Source: Saprospiraceae bacterium
GTDB taxonomy: Bacteria > Bacteroidota > Bacteroidia > Chitinophagales > Saprospiraceae
Direction: 5' to 3'
Assembly (NCBI GenBank): GCA_016714445.1
Contig: JADJNF010000001.1
Location: 1,054,001-1,118,000 of the forward strand
DNA length: 64,000 nt
Part shown: positions 1 through 9,052 of the stretch, piece by piece
Position numbering within the stretch: position 1 is the first letter of the stretch
How the letters are laid out: each line of letters opens with the position of its first letter
Notes under the pieces: generated by a model
Told to the model about the DNA's origin: nothing
Seen by the model: the letters and a program-made list of their open reading frames with translations, nothing else
The model's database searches: none
Made by a program: the position numbers and the translations under genes

Positions 1-954
1 AAATGCACCGGGAGCCACCATGGATACAGACTTCAAAATGATTTTCCCGAATTCTTCTCCTGTATTTCTATTGATTAGTCCAATGATTACTACCAATATA
101 CAAAATATGGCTGAAATCTGATTGATAAACCAATGATGTGTAAATACGCCATATAATATCACCAATATTCCGGCTATAAAAGACCCTACTACCATCATGT
201 CTTTAGTCGATATGGAGTATTTATCCAAATCTTTGGATAGTGCAAATCCATGGGTATCTATTCCATCTGAAAGACTTACATGGCTTCCCCTATTTATTCT
301 TTTGAAGTATCTGATATTGTACCAGGATAGCAATCCAAGTGCCGAAACACATAATATACTGCGCAGCCATGCACCGGAAAAAAGCGGTAATTCAGCTATT
401 TTCTGCCCTGTGCCAATAGTATATGGGTTGAAAGGAGACAGACCAAAACCTACTGTAATGGCGCCTACAGAAATCCCGGCAGCCAACATAAGATCTCCTC
501 CTATCGCCAGACTCAGAACACATGCTATCGGTACCATAGCAATATTGTTTTCATATCCGACAAATACACCCAACGATCCAAATACAAATGTCATGATAAG
601 AACAATGAGATATTTTCTTTTTAAGCCCAATTTTCGCACCAATGTACCAATGGCATTTTCTACAGCACCGGATTCTTCCATAAATCCAAACATGATACCA
701 CTCGCCAGCAGTATAAATATGATATCAATAGCTGTTTTAAAACCCAATGGGATGGCCATAAACATATCCATCAAGGTCAAAGGTTCTGATGTAATTACTT
801 TAAATGAGCCCGCGACGACCCTTTCTCTTCCATCTATTTCTACTCTGTCAAACGCTCCTGCAGGAACAAGATAACTTAAAATGACAGCAATAACCAACAT
901 TCCAAAAAGCATGACCACCGGATGGGGAATATAGTTGTACCACTTTTTAGACAT
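1..954 (-). CDS. YfcC-like carboxylate/amino-acid transporter, 3' end missing
   Basis: The minus-strand frame runs from an ATG at 954 off the window edge, so about 318 N-terminal residues are visible and the C-terminus is missing. The protein starts MSKKWYNYIPHPVVMLFG and shows successive hydrophobic helices, including a stretch with a GFMEESGAVE loop and a GYENNIAMVPIA segment. This layout fits the YfcC/DcuC-like (C4-dicarboxylate anaerobic carrier) ion-transporter superfamily of the inner membrane. The substrate cannot be told. It lies 83 nt downstream of the amidohydrolase gene on the same strand, so it may import a compound that enzyme handles or share its transcript. Confidence 0.72.
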   Translation of the reverse strand, partial: MSKKWYNYIPHPVVMLFGMLVIAVILSYLVPAGAFDRVEIDGRERVVAGSFKVITSEPLTLMDMFMAIPLGFKTAIDIIFILLASGIMFGFMEESGAVENAIGTLVRKLGLKRKYLIVLIMTFVFGSLGVFVGYENNIAMVPIACVLSLAIGGDLMLAAGISVGAITVGFGLSPFNPYTIGTGQKIAELPLFSGAWLRSILCVSALGLLSWYNIRYFKRINRGSHVSLSDGIDTHGFALSKDLDKYSISTKDMMVVGSFIAGILVILYGVFTHHWFINQISAIFCILVVIIGLINRNTGEEFGKIILKSVSMVAPGAF

Positions 955-1037
955 GTATGTATTTTAATGTGTGTATAATCAATTTATTGGAAAAAAAAAT
1001 CAGAAAACAAGCTAAATACATCATGCCTGTTAAAATC

Positions 1038-2744
1038 CTATTCAGCCTTAAACCGAACTTTCCCATCAGTTATCGTATAAAGCACTTTAGTTTTCAAAAT
1101 TTCATCATCTGTACATTTGACCAGATCATTGGAAAGTATAACTAAATCAGCCACCTTTCCAGCCCGAAGTGAACCTTTATATTCATCTTCAAATGCAGCA
1201 AATGCATTTCCCAAAGTATATGAATAGATGGCTTCTTCACGTGTCATTTTTTGTTCAGAAAAAAATACCAGACCGGAATCTTCCCTTCTTCGGGTGACAG
1301 AAGCATAAAAACTTTTTATTGGGTCCACATCTTCCACCGGAGCATCTGTACCGTTGGCTACGATCACACCATTGTCCAATAAAGAGCGCCATGCATATGC
1401 GCCCAATCTTGAACGGTCCGTGCCCAACCTTTTAACTACAAATGGCGCATCTGAAGTGCAGTGTATGCCCTGCATAGAAGCTATGATTTTGTTTTTGGCA
1501 AATCTTGGTATATCGTCAGGACTTAGATGTTGAGCATGTTCAATTCGCCACCTTATATCCTTTTTATCGGGATGTTGTCCTATTACGCCTTCATAAATAT
1601 CAAGCACGACCCTATTGGCTCTGTCACCGATGGCGTGTACACAAAACTGCATATCATTGGCTATTGCCATATCTGCTATCTTTTTGACATCATAAATATC
1701 TGTCGTATTCTGTCCTTTGAAACCTGGTTTATCGCTGTAAGGTTCCAGTAACCACGCGCCAAAAGCTCCCAGAGCGCCATCCACTTCAGATTTAATGGCA
1801 TTGCAGGTATAAAATCTATTTCCGACATTTATCTTTTTATACTTTCCTACTTTGCCTTCAAGTTCATTTGCGGGATGACGCGCCATTGCCCACAGTCTTA
1901 CTTTCATATTTCCGTCTATAGCTAATTTTTCGTATTTATCGAGTTCTTCAAAACTACTTCCTGCATCCTGAAATGAAGTAATCCCCTTACTAATACATTC
2001 TTTTTCAGCCAATTGTATAGCCGAATACCAAATGGAATCCAATTGACCTTTATCAAGCGAAGCTAAATATTCCTGATATTTATTTTTGAAAACACCCATA
2101 GCCCGTTCTTCAAAAACACCTATGGCATCACCGTCAGAATTTCTTACTATTTCTCCGCCGACCGGATTTGATGTTTCCTTGGTTATACCCGCCAAATCCA
2201 TGGCCTTTTTATTGGCATAAACTGAATGGCCGGATGCGTGGTACAACAACACAGGATTGTCGGGTGACACGTCACTTAATGTGTAATGAAAAGGATAATT
2301 GTACATATTTTGTTTTGGGATACTATCCCATTTCTCCTGATGCCAGCCTCTGCCTATGATCCATTGACCTGGTTTTACTTCCGTTGCTCTTTTTGCTACA
2401 GCATCCACGATGTCTTCCCAACTCTTTGATTGCAGAAAATTAAGATTTATCAAACTATATCCCAAACCTGAATAATGGCCGTGTCCTTCGATAAATCCAG
2501 GCATAACAAACTTCCCCTCTGCATTTATCTTTTCTGTATTTTCATCTGAAAGTTTTTCGATATCAGATTCAGATCCGATTTTCAATATCAATCCATCTTT
2601 AATGGCAATGGATGTAGCCTCCTGATAAGTTGTATCAACTGCATATATATTGGCATTATAGATAACCAAATCAGCCATCTCATCTGACTGACACCCCCAA
2701 ACTGAAAGTAAGGTAATAGCGCATAAAAAAATCTTTATTTGCAT
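1038..2744 (-). CDS. Lipoprotein amidohydrolase, YtcJ-like (Amidohydro_3)
   Basis: 568 residues. A lipoprotein signal ends at LSVWGC (Cys18), so the enzyme is probably anchored in the periplasm or outer membrane. The metal-dependent amidohydrolase pattern is complete: GHGH near residue 88, an internal HAIGDR histidine, RIEHAQH, and the late NGTDAPVED aspartate. The closest family is the YtcJ-type Amidohydro_3 group, whose substrates are mostly unknown. The start ATG gives the full signal peptide. It is first in a likely two-gene unit with the downstream transporter. Specificity is not inferable; a role in breaking down an amide or cyclic imide taken up by the cell is only a guess. Confidence 0.85.
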   Translation of the reverse strand: MQIKIFLCAITLLSVWGCQSDEMADLVIYNANIYAVDTTYQEATSIAIKDGLILKIGSESDIEKLSDENTEKINAEGKFVMPGFIEGHGHYSGLGYSLINLNFLQSKSWEDIVDAVAKRATEVKPGQWIIGRGWHQEKWDSIPKQNMYNYPFHYTLSDVSPDNPVLLYHASGHSVYANKKAMDLAGITKETSNPVGGEIVRNSDGDAIGVFEERAMGVFKNKYQEYLASLDKGQLDSIWYSAIQLAEKECISKGITSFQDAGSSFEELDKYEKLAIDGNMKVRLWAMARHPANELEGKVGKYKKINVGNRFYTCNAIKSEVDGALGAFGAWLLEPYSDKPGFKGQNTTDIYDVKKIADMAIANDMQFCVHAIGDRANRVVLDIYEGVIGQHPDKKDIRWRIEHAQHLSPDDIPRFAKNKIIASMQGIHCTSDAPFVVKRLGTDRSRLGAYAWRSLLDNGVIVANGTDAPVEDVDPIKSFYASVTRRREDSGLVFFSEQKMTREEAIYSYTLGNAFAAFEDEYKGSLRAGKVADLVILSNDLVKCTDDEILKTKVLYTITDGKVRFKAE

Positions 2745-2810
2745 TTAAGGTATTTTTTAAGTGACGAAAATAATCCCACTTTTCAGAATAACCTAAATAA
2801 ATGCGCTGAA

Positions 2811-2852
2811 AAAGCAAAAGCACCGAAATTCTTATTGATTTTCGGTGCTTAA
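2811..2852 (-). terminator. Rho-independent terminator after the CBM48-tail gene
   Basis: Read on the minus strand, AAGCACCGAAA and TTTCGGTGCTT form an 11-bp stem with a short loop, followed by a T-rich tail. It lies 100 nt beyond the stop of the 2955-3695 gene and before the amidohydrolase start, so it separates the two transcription units. Confidence 0.75.
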
Positions 2853-2954
2853 TTCAGTAATAATGCAATCAAATCTTAAAAATGTGAATTTATGCATTCT
2901 ACACTAACTGATTTCTTACATACTTTAACTGCAATATGTTAGGATATTAAATTC

Positions 2955-3695
2955 TTATTTTGCTGCTTTTGGAGCTTTTGGAGCTTTTGGAGCAGTAGTT
3001 TTTGCCACCTTAGGTGCATCAGTTTTAACTGCAGTTGCTTTTGCTGCTTTTGGTGCGGCTACTTTAGCTGCTTTTGGTGCAACAACTTTCGCTGCTTTTG
3101 GAGCGGCTATTTTTGTAGCTTTTGGTGCTACAGTTTTAGCTGCTTTTGGTGCAGCTACTTTTGTAACCTTTGGTGCTTCAATTTTTGCTGCTTTTGGTGC
3201 AGTTACTTTTGCTGTCTTAGGAGTTTCAGTTTTAGCTGCTTTTGGTGCAGTTACTTTTGCTGCTTTAGGGGCTTCAGTTTTAGCCGCTTTTGGTGCAGTT
3301 ACTTTTACTGCTTTTGGAGTTACAGTTTTAGAAGTTTTAGGCGCTGCACTTTTTGAAGCTTTTGCTGCCGGTTTTTTTGATACTGCATCCAATACCAAAA
3401 CGCTGTTGCTTATTCCTGAAAAAGGAGTAGTAACATAGCTGTCTGCACTAAAATCATTTTCCCATCTGTTACCATCAAGCAAGTATTTGAACTCGTATGA
3501 CTGTCCTGCATTTAACTCTATACTTGTACTAAAATCTTCTTTTCCTTTTTTCATCTTAGGAGCAACTTTATTGTCCCAGTTATTAAAATCTCCAAGTACC
3601 TGAATGGTTTTTACGCCTTCAGCAGCATTAAGCGCAAATGAAAACGTTACTTTACAAGTTCCTTTAGAAGGTTGATAATTTTTAATAATACCCAT
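2955..3695 (-). CDS. CBM48/AMPK-type glycogen-binding domain with Pro-Lys-Ala tail
   Basis: 246 residues in two very different parts. Residues about 1-100 resemble a CBM48/AMPK-beta glycogen-binding module: VTFSFALNAAEGV, VLGDFNNWD, and a YEFKYLLDGNRWEND block with the expected aromatic residues. Residues about 105-246 are a low-complexity basic tail of some twenty PKAAK/PKAPK-like units, similar in composition to histone H1 or bacterial H1-like proteins. No signal peptide, so it is cytoplasmic. The frame is intact through the repeat. A tail like this could bind nucleic acid or polyphosphate, or cluster on glycogen; function is not established. It is transcribed alone, with its own terminator. 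Confidence 0.7.
   Translation of the reverse strand: MGIIKNYQPSKGTCKVTFSFALNAAEGVKTIQVLGDFNNWDNKVAPKMKKGKEDFSTSIELNAGQSYEFKYLLDGNRWENDFSADSYVTTPFSGISNSVLVLDAVSKKPAAKASKSAAPKTSKTVTPKAVKVTAPKAAKTEAPKAAKVTAPKAAKTETPKTAKVTAPKAAKIEAPKVTKVAAPKAAKTVAPKATKIAAPKAAKVVAPKAAKVAAPKAAKATAVKTDAPKVAKTTAPKAPKAPKAAK
2960..3380 (-). repeat. In-frame degenerate repeat coding (V/T)APKAAK units
   Basis: This part of the gene is made of irregular 18-36 nt units, each coding Pro-Lys-Ala-(Ala/Thr/Val)-Lys plus two or three spacer residues. Third positions vary between units while the protein pattern is kept, which points to selection on composition and not to a recent slippage artefact. Confidence 0.85.
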
Positions 3696-3869
3696 GTTAA
3701 CAAATTTTTGATATGTAATAATGATAATTTATTCTGACTAAAAGTGTTTTAAGTCACACTCACGCCGCAAAGGTACGAAATATTAGTAAAGTGATTTTCT
3801 ATTTATCAATCTTTAACATAAATTAACAGAAACATTGGGCAGATTAACAAAATTATATTTGCCAATCCT

Positions 3870-4454
3870 TTATTTCAATCTATTAATATGTGTCGTTATA
3901 TAATTTTCAATTACTGCACTAAAATATTTGTGTTCTAGTTTTAGCACTTCGGCAGCAATTTCTGTGGCATTCATATCCTGATTCAGCTTACATTCCTTTT
4001 GAAAAATAATACCGCCCTCATCATATTTTTCATTCACGAGGTGAACCGTCATACCAGAAATAGCTGACTGATCAGCTTTAACTGCTTCATGCACATGATG
4101 GCCATACATTCCCTTTCCACCATACTTAGGAAGCAAAGATGGATGAATGTTAATAATCTTATTGGTATAAGCAGAGATAAGATATGCAGGAATTAACCAA
4201 AGAAAACCTGCTAAAACCAACAAATCAATTTTATAATTTTTTAATAACGTCAATAGGTGATCGCTTTCATACATGTCCTTCCTATGGATAACCTGGCTTG
4301 GTACTTTATACCGATCTGCAATACCTAAAACACCTGCATTTTTATTATTTGAGATCACCAAAGCTATTTGAATGGTGGGGTGATGTTCAAAATACTGAAT
4401 AATTTTTTCAGCATTACTGCCACCACCTGAAGCAAAAATAGCGATTCTGACCAC
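3870..4454 (-). CDS. purN: Phosphoribosylglycinamide formyltransferase
   Basis: 194 residues, normal for PurN. It transfers the formyl group of 10-formyl-THF to GAR in purine synthesis. The N-terminus has the phosphate-binding ASGGGSNAE loop. INIHPSLLPKYGG carries the catalytic Asn and His, and the YDEGG motif carries the catalytic Asp. The gene lies 23 nt after porD on the same strand and is the last gene of the bamD-rpoZ-coaBC-porD-purN run. In many relatives recN occupies this place, so the purN linkage is slightly unusual. Confidence 0.93.
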   Translation of the reverse strand: MVRIAIFASGGGSNAEKIIQYFEHHPTIQIALVISNNKNAGVLGIADRYKVPSQVIHRKDMYESDHLLTLLKNYKIDLLVLAGFLWLIPAYLISAYTNKIINIHPSLLPKYGGKGMYGHHVHEAVKADQSAISGMTVHLVNEKYDEGGIIFQKECKLNQDMNATEIAAEVLKLEHKYFSAVIENYITTHINRLK

Positions 4455-4477
4455 TGGTGTAAATTTCAGATAATTAA

Positions 4478-5389
4478 TTAATTAAGCACGCTGTATTTTT
4501 CGGTTTTACTGGCATCCATGCCCACCATAATCCCTTTCACTTTTATTTTTTGACCTTTGTCTCCCAATTTAAAAATCTCCACTACTTCGTCTTTTTTTGC
4601 ATCTCCAAACATTTGAATAAGATATGTATTCGGGTATTCAAGATTTGCCTGCCCAATTGAAGTAAGCGCACTTAGCATGACAGCTCTGCTTTTGTCAGAT
4701 TCATCGTACATTTTATCCAAACTCAATCTGTGATACTCATAAAAGGCCTGTCGAAATTGTCTCATTCTGGGATTCAAAATATTTTCAATCAGCCAATATC
4801 TGTTTCTTCTGCTTCCCCCGTCATTTTTCCAACCATCATCCCGAACATAATTTGATGGCAGTGAAGTGATGATTTCCTGTGCCTTCAGAAAATGAGGTTC
4901 ACCGCCATTCAGACTAAAAGAATCATAGTCTATACCCATCATATAATATACATAAAAGCTAAGTATAGAAGATAAATTGTCATAAAAAGTATTGGTAGTC
5001 TTCAGTAATGGCTGTAGCCCGTTGAAAGTAAAAGAGACATTTTTATCAATCAGATTGATCAATGGACTGGAGTAGATTGAATTGTACACCGGACGTTCAG
5101 TTTGTAATACCAGTTCCGCTTTAAAAACATTGGCTTGTACTTCTTCGGTAATAGTCAGTTGAATAGATCCTCTGATTTTCTCATGCAATTGATATTCGTC
5201 ATCCGTCCATTTAGTGGTATTGAGAAATTCTGAAATATTTTTTTCAAGATCTTTAAACAGCGTAGCATCATTGGTCAGTGAATTGATAGATCCCTGCGTT
5301 ACCACAGAAACTTTTATGTTTAGTTCCTGAGCAAACAATCTAAAAAAACCTGTGCCCAGTAAAAAGGATATCAAAAAAATATTTTTCAT
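4478..5389 (-). CDS. porD: Type IX secretion accessory protein PorD (DUF4835)
   Basis: 303 residues with a signal peptide ending near FRLFAQ. The body matches the DUF4835/PorD family: an early region naming 'TQGSINSLTND' and 'LEKNISEFLN', a central YMMGIDYDSFSLNGG block, then SRRNRYWLIEN and a C-terminal tail. PorD proteins are periplasmic or outer-membrane associated and are linked to type IX secretion and gliding in Bacteroidota. The position directly after coaBC (8-nt gap) is the conserved neighbourhood of the family and supports the call. The exact biochemical role is unknown for the family. Confidence 0.85.
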   Translation of the reverse strand: MKNIFLISFLLGTGFFRLFAQELNIKVSVVTQGSINSLTNDATLFKDLEKNISEFLNTTKWTDDEYQLHEKIRGSIQLTITEEVQANVFKAELVLQTERPVYNSIYSSPLINLIDKNVSFTFNGLQPLLKTTNTFYDNLSSILSFYVYYMMGIDYDSFSLNGGEPHFLKAQEIITSLPSNYVRDDGWKNDGGSRRNRYWLIENILNPRMRQFRQAFYEYHRLSLDKMYDESDKSRAVMLSALTSIGQANLEYPNTYLIQMFGDAKKDEVVEIFKLGDKGQKIKVKGIMVGMDASKTEKYSVLN

Positions 5390-5397
5390 TCTACAAA

Positions 5398-6591
5398 TTA
5401 TTGCTGTGAACTGATGATGTAATTTATAATATCTGAAGCCACTTCCTTTTTGCTTTTTAATGGAAAACTAATCTGATTTCCTGTTTTGTCCAGGATAGTT
5501 ACCTTATTTGTATCATGCTGAAAACCGGCGCCCGAATCATTTAATGAATTAAGAACGATAAAATCAAGATTTTTCTTGTGCAATTTTTGTTTTGCGTGAT
5601 TAATTTCATCATTGGTCTCTAAAGCAAACCCGACTAAAATCTGATTTGTGCCTTTTTTACTTCCCAGTGTTGCAGCAATATCCACCGTCTTTTCAAGTTC
5701 CAGCTGCATGTGGTTTTCACTTTTTTTAATCTTTTCCCGGGCTACAGATACAGGTTTGAAGTCAGCCACAGCAGCAGATAAGATAATAATGTCTGCTGAT
5801 TCAAATGGATTTTTTGCAGCTTCATACATCTCAGCTGCCGACTGCACTCTGATGAGGGAGAGTTGATCAGATTCTATATCTAAATTTACTGGACCGGCAA
5901 TTAAAGTTACTGTTGCCCCTCTTTCCAAACATTCACGGGCAATGGCAAAACCCATCTTTCCGCTACTTCTGTTGCCTATGAATCGCACCGGATCGATAGA
6001 TTCATAGGTAGGACCTGCCGTAATTAATATTTTTTTACCTGAAAGATCAGCCTTTCTTATAAAATATTGATGAATATACTGTACGATATCTTCAGGCTCT
6101 GCCATCCTACCTTCTCCGACCAAACCACTGGCCAAAAAACCGTTGCCGACAGGAATAAGCATATTGCCAAAAGCCACCAGTCTATTTACATTGTTCAATG
6201 TAGATGGGTGTTTCCACATGTCAAGATCCATAGCCGGCGCAAAACAAACAGGACATTTTGATGAAAGATAGCAAGCCAATAATAAATTATCTGCGTGTCC
6301 GTTGGCCATTTTTGAAAGCGTGGAAGCTGTACACGGTGCAATCAACATCAAATCAGCCCACAAACCAAGTTCTACATGGTTGTTCCAACTGTTGCCATCG
6401 GATATATCATACATTGCTTCATTTCCCGAAAGCGTTGATAAAGTCAGCGGGGTAATAAAATCTTTGGACGAAGGGGTCATAACCACTTTGACATCATATC
6501 CTTCATTAATCAGGAGTCTGCAAAGTACCGCCGATTTGTAAGCAGCTATACTTCCGGTCACACCCAAAAGAATCTTTTTACGCTGAAGCAT
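5398..6591 (-). CDS. coaBC: Bifunctional CoaBC (PPC synthetase/decarboxylase)
   Basis: 397 residues, usual length. The enzyme makes 4'-phosphopantothenoylcysteine and decarboxylates it in CoA synthesis. The N-terminal flavoprotein half has GVTGSIAAYKSA, the catalytic-His segment NNHVELGLWAD, and PAMDLDMW. The substrate clamp reads ASGLVGEGRM. The C-terminal half begins at LITAGPTYESIDPVRFI with NRSSGKMG, and later has the ALETND and NSLNDSGAGF motifs of CoaB. It sits 15 nt after rpoZ. The CoA pathway gene coaD is elsewhere in the window at 38.2 kb. Confidence 0.95.
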   Translation of the reverse strand: MLQRKKILLGVTGSIAAYKSAVLCRLLINEGYDVKVVMTPSSKDFITPLTLSTLSGNEAMYDISDGNSWNNHVELGLWADLMLIAPCTASTLSKMANGHADNLLLACYLSSKCPVCFAPAMDLDMWKHPSTLNNVNRLVAFGNMLIPVGNGFLASGLVGEGRMAEPEDIVQYIHQYFIRKADLSGKKILITAGPTYESIDPVRFIGNRSSGKMGFAIARECLERGATVTLIAGPVNLDIESDQLSLIRVQSAAEMYEAAKNPFESADIIILSAAVADFKPVSVAREKIKKSENHMQLELEKTVDIAATLGSKKGTNQILVGFALETNDEINHAKQKLHKKNLDFIVLNSLNDSGAGFQHDTNKVTILDKTGNQISFPLKSKKEVASDIINYIISSQQ

Positions 6592-6606
6592 ACCTTTGCA
6601 GATTAA

Positions 6607-6954
6607 TTACTCTTCAGTGTGGGTCTTTTGGGGTCTGTATTCAAATTCAAGTTCATTGTTAAGAAATTCTTCCGTAGCAATAATGGCTGGATTAGGAAGT
6701 CTTTCATAAAATTTACTGATTTCTATCTGCTCTTTATTTTCCAGTATTTCTTCTATGGTTTCTGATGTGCTTGCAAATTCATCCAGTTTGCCATGCAGTT
6801 CATTTTTTATCTCTACAGAAATCTGCTCAGCCCTTCTTGTGATGACCACGATTGACTCATATATATTGGATGTCTGCGCAGAAATAGACTTGATGTCTCT
6901 TGCTTTAATGTTGGGATCTAATCCCTGAACTTTAGATTTGATATCTGATGTCAT
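6607..6954 (-). CDS. rpoZ: RNA polymerase omega subunit (Bacteroidota type)
   Basis: 115 residues. The segment SNIYESIVVITRRAEQIS matches the conserved omega/RPB6 core in which a helix packs on the RNA polymerase beta' subunit. The tail, rich in Glu and aromatic residues, is typical of the divergent Bacteroidota form. The ATG overlaps the stop of bamD by 4 nt (ATGA), and coaBC follows after 15 nt, which is the standard order in the phylum. Annotation rests on this motif plus context. Confidence 0.85.
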   Translation of the reverse strand: MTSDIKSKVQGLDPNIKARDIKSISAQTSNIYESIVVITRRAEQISVEIKNELHGKLDEFASTSETIEEILENKEQIEISKFYERLPNPAIIATEEFLNNELEFEYRPQKTHTEE

Positions 6955-7751
6955 GCTTTTAATTTTTTAAGTTCTGATGATGTTTCTTTTTCTATGCTCC
7001 TGATATCTTTACCCCACTTGGATGAAACATGTTTTTTATTAAACGTTTTTATGTGATCCAATGTTTCATTAAATCTATCCGCTTTCTTTTCGTAAATACT
7101 ATTTGATGCCAATATAAAACTTGACTTAATAATCAGAAAACGTATTTCCTCAACCTTTTTCGATTCAGGAAAATCTTTTAATGTATTTTGAAAAGAAGTC
7201 ATTGCGGCCTGGTACTGACCAATTTTATAATAAAGATTGCCTTGTTCAAAAGATTTTTCTTCCAGTTTTTTCCTCATTTCATCAATGAGCTTATTGGCTG
7301 CTACAGCTCTTTCAGTTGATGGATAAAGATTAATAAACTGCTCAAAGCCTTCAATGGCTTTTTCTGTGTAGGACTGATCAAGTTTATAATTGGGTGATAA
7401 TCTGAAATTTGAATAAGCCGACATATACTCCGCTTCTTCTTTGTTCACACTATTAGAAAATGTCCCTGAGTAATTTTTGAAATATGTAGAAGCTAAAATG
7501 AAATCACCTTGATAATAATGAGCGTAGGCATACTTAAAAAATAAATCTTCCGCTTCTTGCCTTCCACGATAAAATTGGATGACAATATCATACAGCGCTA
7601 TTGCCCTGTCATACTCTTTGTCATCATAGTATTTATTGGCAGCCTTATATACCTTTTCGGGCTGATTACTCGTCCTCAATGCTTCAAATTCTGATTTACA
7701 AGACGTCAGAAAAAGCATAAAACCTATTAAAATAAAATGGAAAATCTTCAT
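6951..7751 (-). CDS. bamD: Outer-membrane assembly lipoprotein BamD
   Basis: 266 residues. The lipoprotein signal ends at LFLTSC (Cys18), followed by TPR-like helices: a YKAANKYYDDKEYDRAI first repeat, then AYAHYYQGDFILAS, a FINLYPSTERA repeat, and NLYYKIGQYQAAMTSF. BamD recruits substrates and BamA for beta-barrel insertion in the outer membrane. The Bacteroidota form has the same length and position, first in the rpoZ-coaBC-porD operon. No alternative function is likely. Confidence 0.9.
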   Translation of the reverse strand: MKIFHFILIGFMLFLTSCKSEFEALRTSNQPEKVYKAANKYYDDKEYDRAIALYDIVIQFYRGRQEAEDLFFKYAYAHYYQGDFILASTYFKNYSGTFSNSVNKEEAEYMSAYSNFRLSPNYKLDQSYTEKAIEGFEQFINLYPSTERAVAANKLIDEMRKKLEEKSFEQGNLYYKIGQYQAAMTSFQNTLKDFPESKKVEEIRFLIIKSSFILASNSIYEKKADRFNETLDHIKTFNKKHVSSKWGKDIRSIEKETSSELKKLKA

Positions 7752-8064
7752 AAGGGCGCAAAATTAAGTAATTTCAGGAAATATTATATGAATTGACTAA
7801 AAATAATGATGATTAACGACCAAAACCATAGTAAATGGCTTAAAAAGATGAAATAAATAAAATGGATAGAATTCAAAATTCCGTTAGTAAAAAACATTTA
7901 TTTTTATACTTATCACCTATTACAACGAGCATATTGAAGTAATGTGTGCTGAAAAAAGTTAAAATATTTGTAAAATTATACTATTTTCATTTTTGGATAT
8001 ATTATTTTTATTATCTTTACGTTATATTTTGTGAATATCTATTAGTAATTTTTAAAAAAGAAAC
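7752..8064. other. Divergent intergenic region, promoters of bamD and the Cys-rich gene
   Basis: About 310 nt of very AT-rich DNA between divergent genes. No ORF or hairpin stands out. A TATATTTTG stretch near 8022-8030 is one base too long for a perfect TAnnTTTG box, so it is only a weak candidate promoter for the 8065 gene. Confidence 0.4.
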
Positions 8065-8535
8065 ATGAAACATTTATTTTTATTATTTTCATTCATTCTG
8101 ATTGCATCTTTTTCATCTAATGCTCAAAGTTGCAATAAATCAGCATCTGCTGGTAAATCTTGTTGTGCTTCAAAAAAGACCGCAGCAGTAAGTACCACGG
8201 ATACAGATACCAAAGTAGCCAGCGTTGTAATGGAAGCCGATGCTGTTATTGCAGCTTCGAATGGTTCGATTACTAAACGAACTTGTGAAATGTCAGGTAC
8301 TACATCGTATTTTGAAAAATCAGTTTGTTCTACTTCAGGTAAAATCAGCTGGGATGAAGTTCAGTTTGACGCTGACAAAAAAGCTTTCACAAAAGTAGCA
8401 TCTGCAAGCATGGAAAAAGATGAAGCAGGTAAAAAAGTGGAAACTAAAGCTTGTGCAGGAAAAAGTGAAGGTAAAGCTTGTTGCAAAAAAGATGGAGCTA
8501 AAGCTTGTGCTGCATCTAAGACAGGAACTAAGTAA
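8065..8535 (+). CDS. Cys-rich secreted protein, unknown function
   Basis: 156 residues. A signal peptide ends near SSNAQ. The mature N-terminus has SCNKSASAGKSCCASKK and the C-terminus repeats the theme with KACAGK, KACCKK and KACAASK; in between lies a Ser/Thr-rich region. Paired cysteines among lysines could bind metal or form disulfides, but no family is recognised. It is monocistronic: a long leader upstream and a strong terminator 20 nt downstream. The Cys-Lys pattern resembles small secreted Saprospira-type proteins only loosely, so the function is left open. Confidence 0.75.
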   Translation: MKHLFLLFSFILIASFSSNAQSCNKSASAGKSCCASKKTAAVSTTDTDTKVASVVMEADAVIAASNGSITKRTCEMSGTTSYFEKSVCSTSGKISWDEVQFDADKKAFTKVASASMEKDEAGKKVETKACAGKSEGKACCKKDGAKACAASKTGTK

Positions 8536-8555
8536 ACATATCAAGTAAAAATTAA

Positions 8556-8590
8556 AAAAGGCTCTCCCGAAAAGGAGGGCCTTTTTTGTT
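8556..8590 (+). terminator. Rho-independent terminator of the Cys-rich gene
   Basis: AAGGCTCTCC, loop CGAAAA, GGAGGGCCTT then TTTT. The stem has one G-T wobble. It lies 20 nt after the stop at 8535 on the plus strand. Confidence 0.9.
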
Positions 8591-8592
8591 GT

Positions 8593-8822
8593 TAAGCTCA
8601 AAATACATTGGTTTGCTAAAAATGTTTTAACCAATGTATTGATTTTGAGTAATGACGAAGTTTAAGTTTACCCACAGCGGTAACACGAAGCTTGTCTTTA
8701 AAGTAATTCATTATCAGGACATTTATCGTTCTGGACATATCATCGTTGAAATGGTAAAAAGACATGTAAAACATCGTCTTTAGAATGAAGACATAATTAT
8801 TCTCAAAGAAAATTATCGTCAA
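8593..8822. repeat. Two-hairpin repeat, copy A (expanded)
   Basis: A long imperfect palindrome at 8597-8649 begins CTCAAAATACATTGG and ends with ATTTTGAG. A second arm pair at about 8783-8820 (GAAGACATAATTATTC, then GAAAATTATCGTC) matches copy D at 31.6 kb. Here the two hairpins are separated by some 130 nt of extra sequence that copy D lacks. It does not code; the short frames across it are not credible genes. Confidence 0.6.
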
Positions 8823-9021
8823 CATATTAAATGAGTCCATTCGTAAAAATAAAAAATGATGAAATGCCCCAAAAAGAAATCCAAGGTCTACAATGAAATG
8901 CTTATCAACTGCTTGTAATTAGTGATTCTTTGTGTTTTGTTCCACTGTGTCAAAATTATACTTTTCAGCGCGGACTCATAAATGAATTGAAATTAGATTT
9001 TATACATTATGTAATTTGAAT

Positions 9022-9029
9022 GTATCTTT
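9022..9029 (+). promoter_or_regulatory. Candidate -7 box for hutU
   Basis: TATCTTTA resembles the Bacteroidota -7 consensus TAnnTTTG. It overlaps the first in-frame ATG (9020), so transcription would start after that ATG; this supports translation from the next ATG at 9053. Confidence 0.45.
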
Positions 9030-9052
9030 ACACTGCCAAATTAAAAAAATCC

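Noticed and set aside
197..874. Plus-strand open frame of 225 codons
   Set aside because: It is antisense to the membrane transporter, which has the coherent protein sequence; the plus-strand translation is low in helical or known motifs.
8335..8840. Minus-strand frames over the Cys-rich gene and repeat A
   Set aside because: One is antisense to a gene with a clear signal peptide; the other crosses the palindromic repeat and has no protein-like features.
9020..9052. Upstream start of hutU
   Set aside because: The -7-like TATCTTTA overlaps it; the family N-terminus fits ATG 9053.
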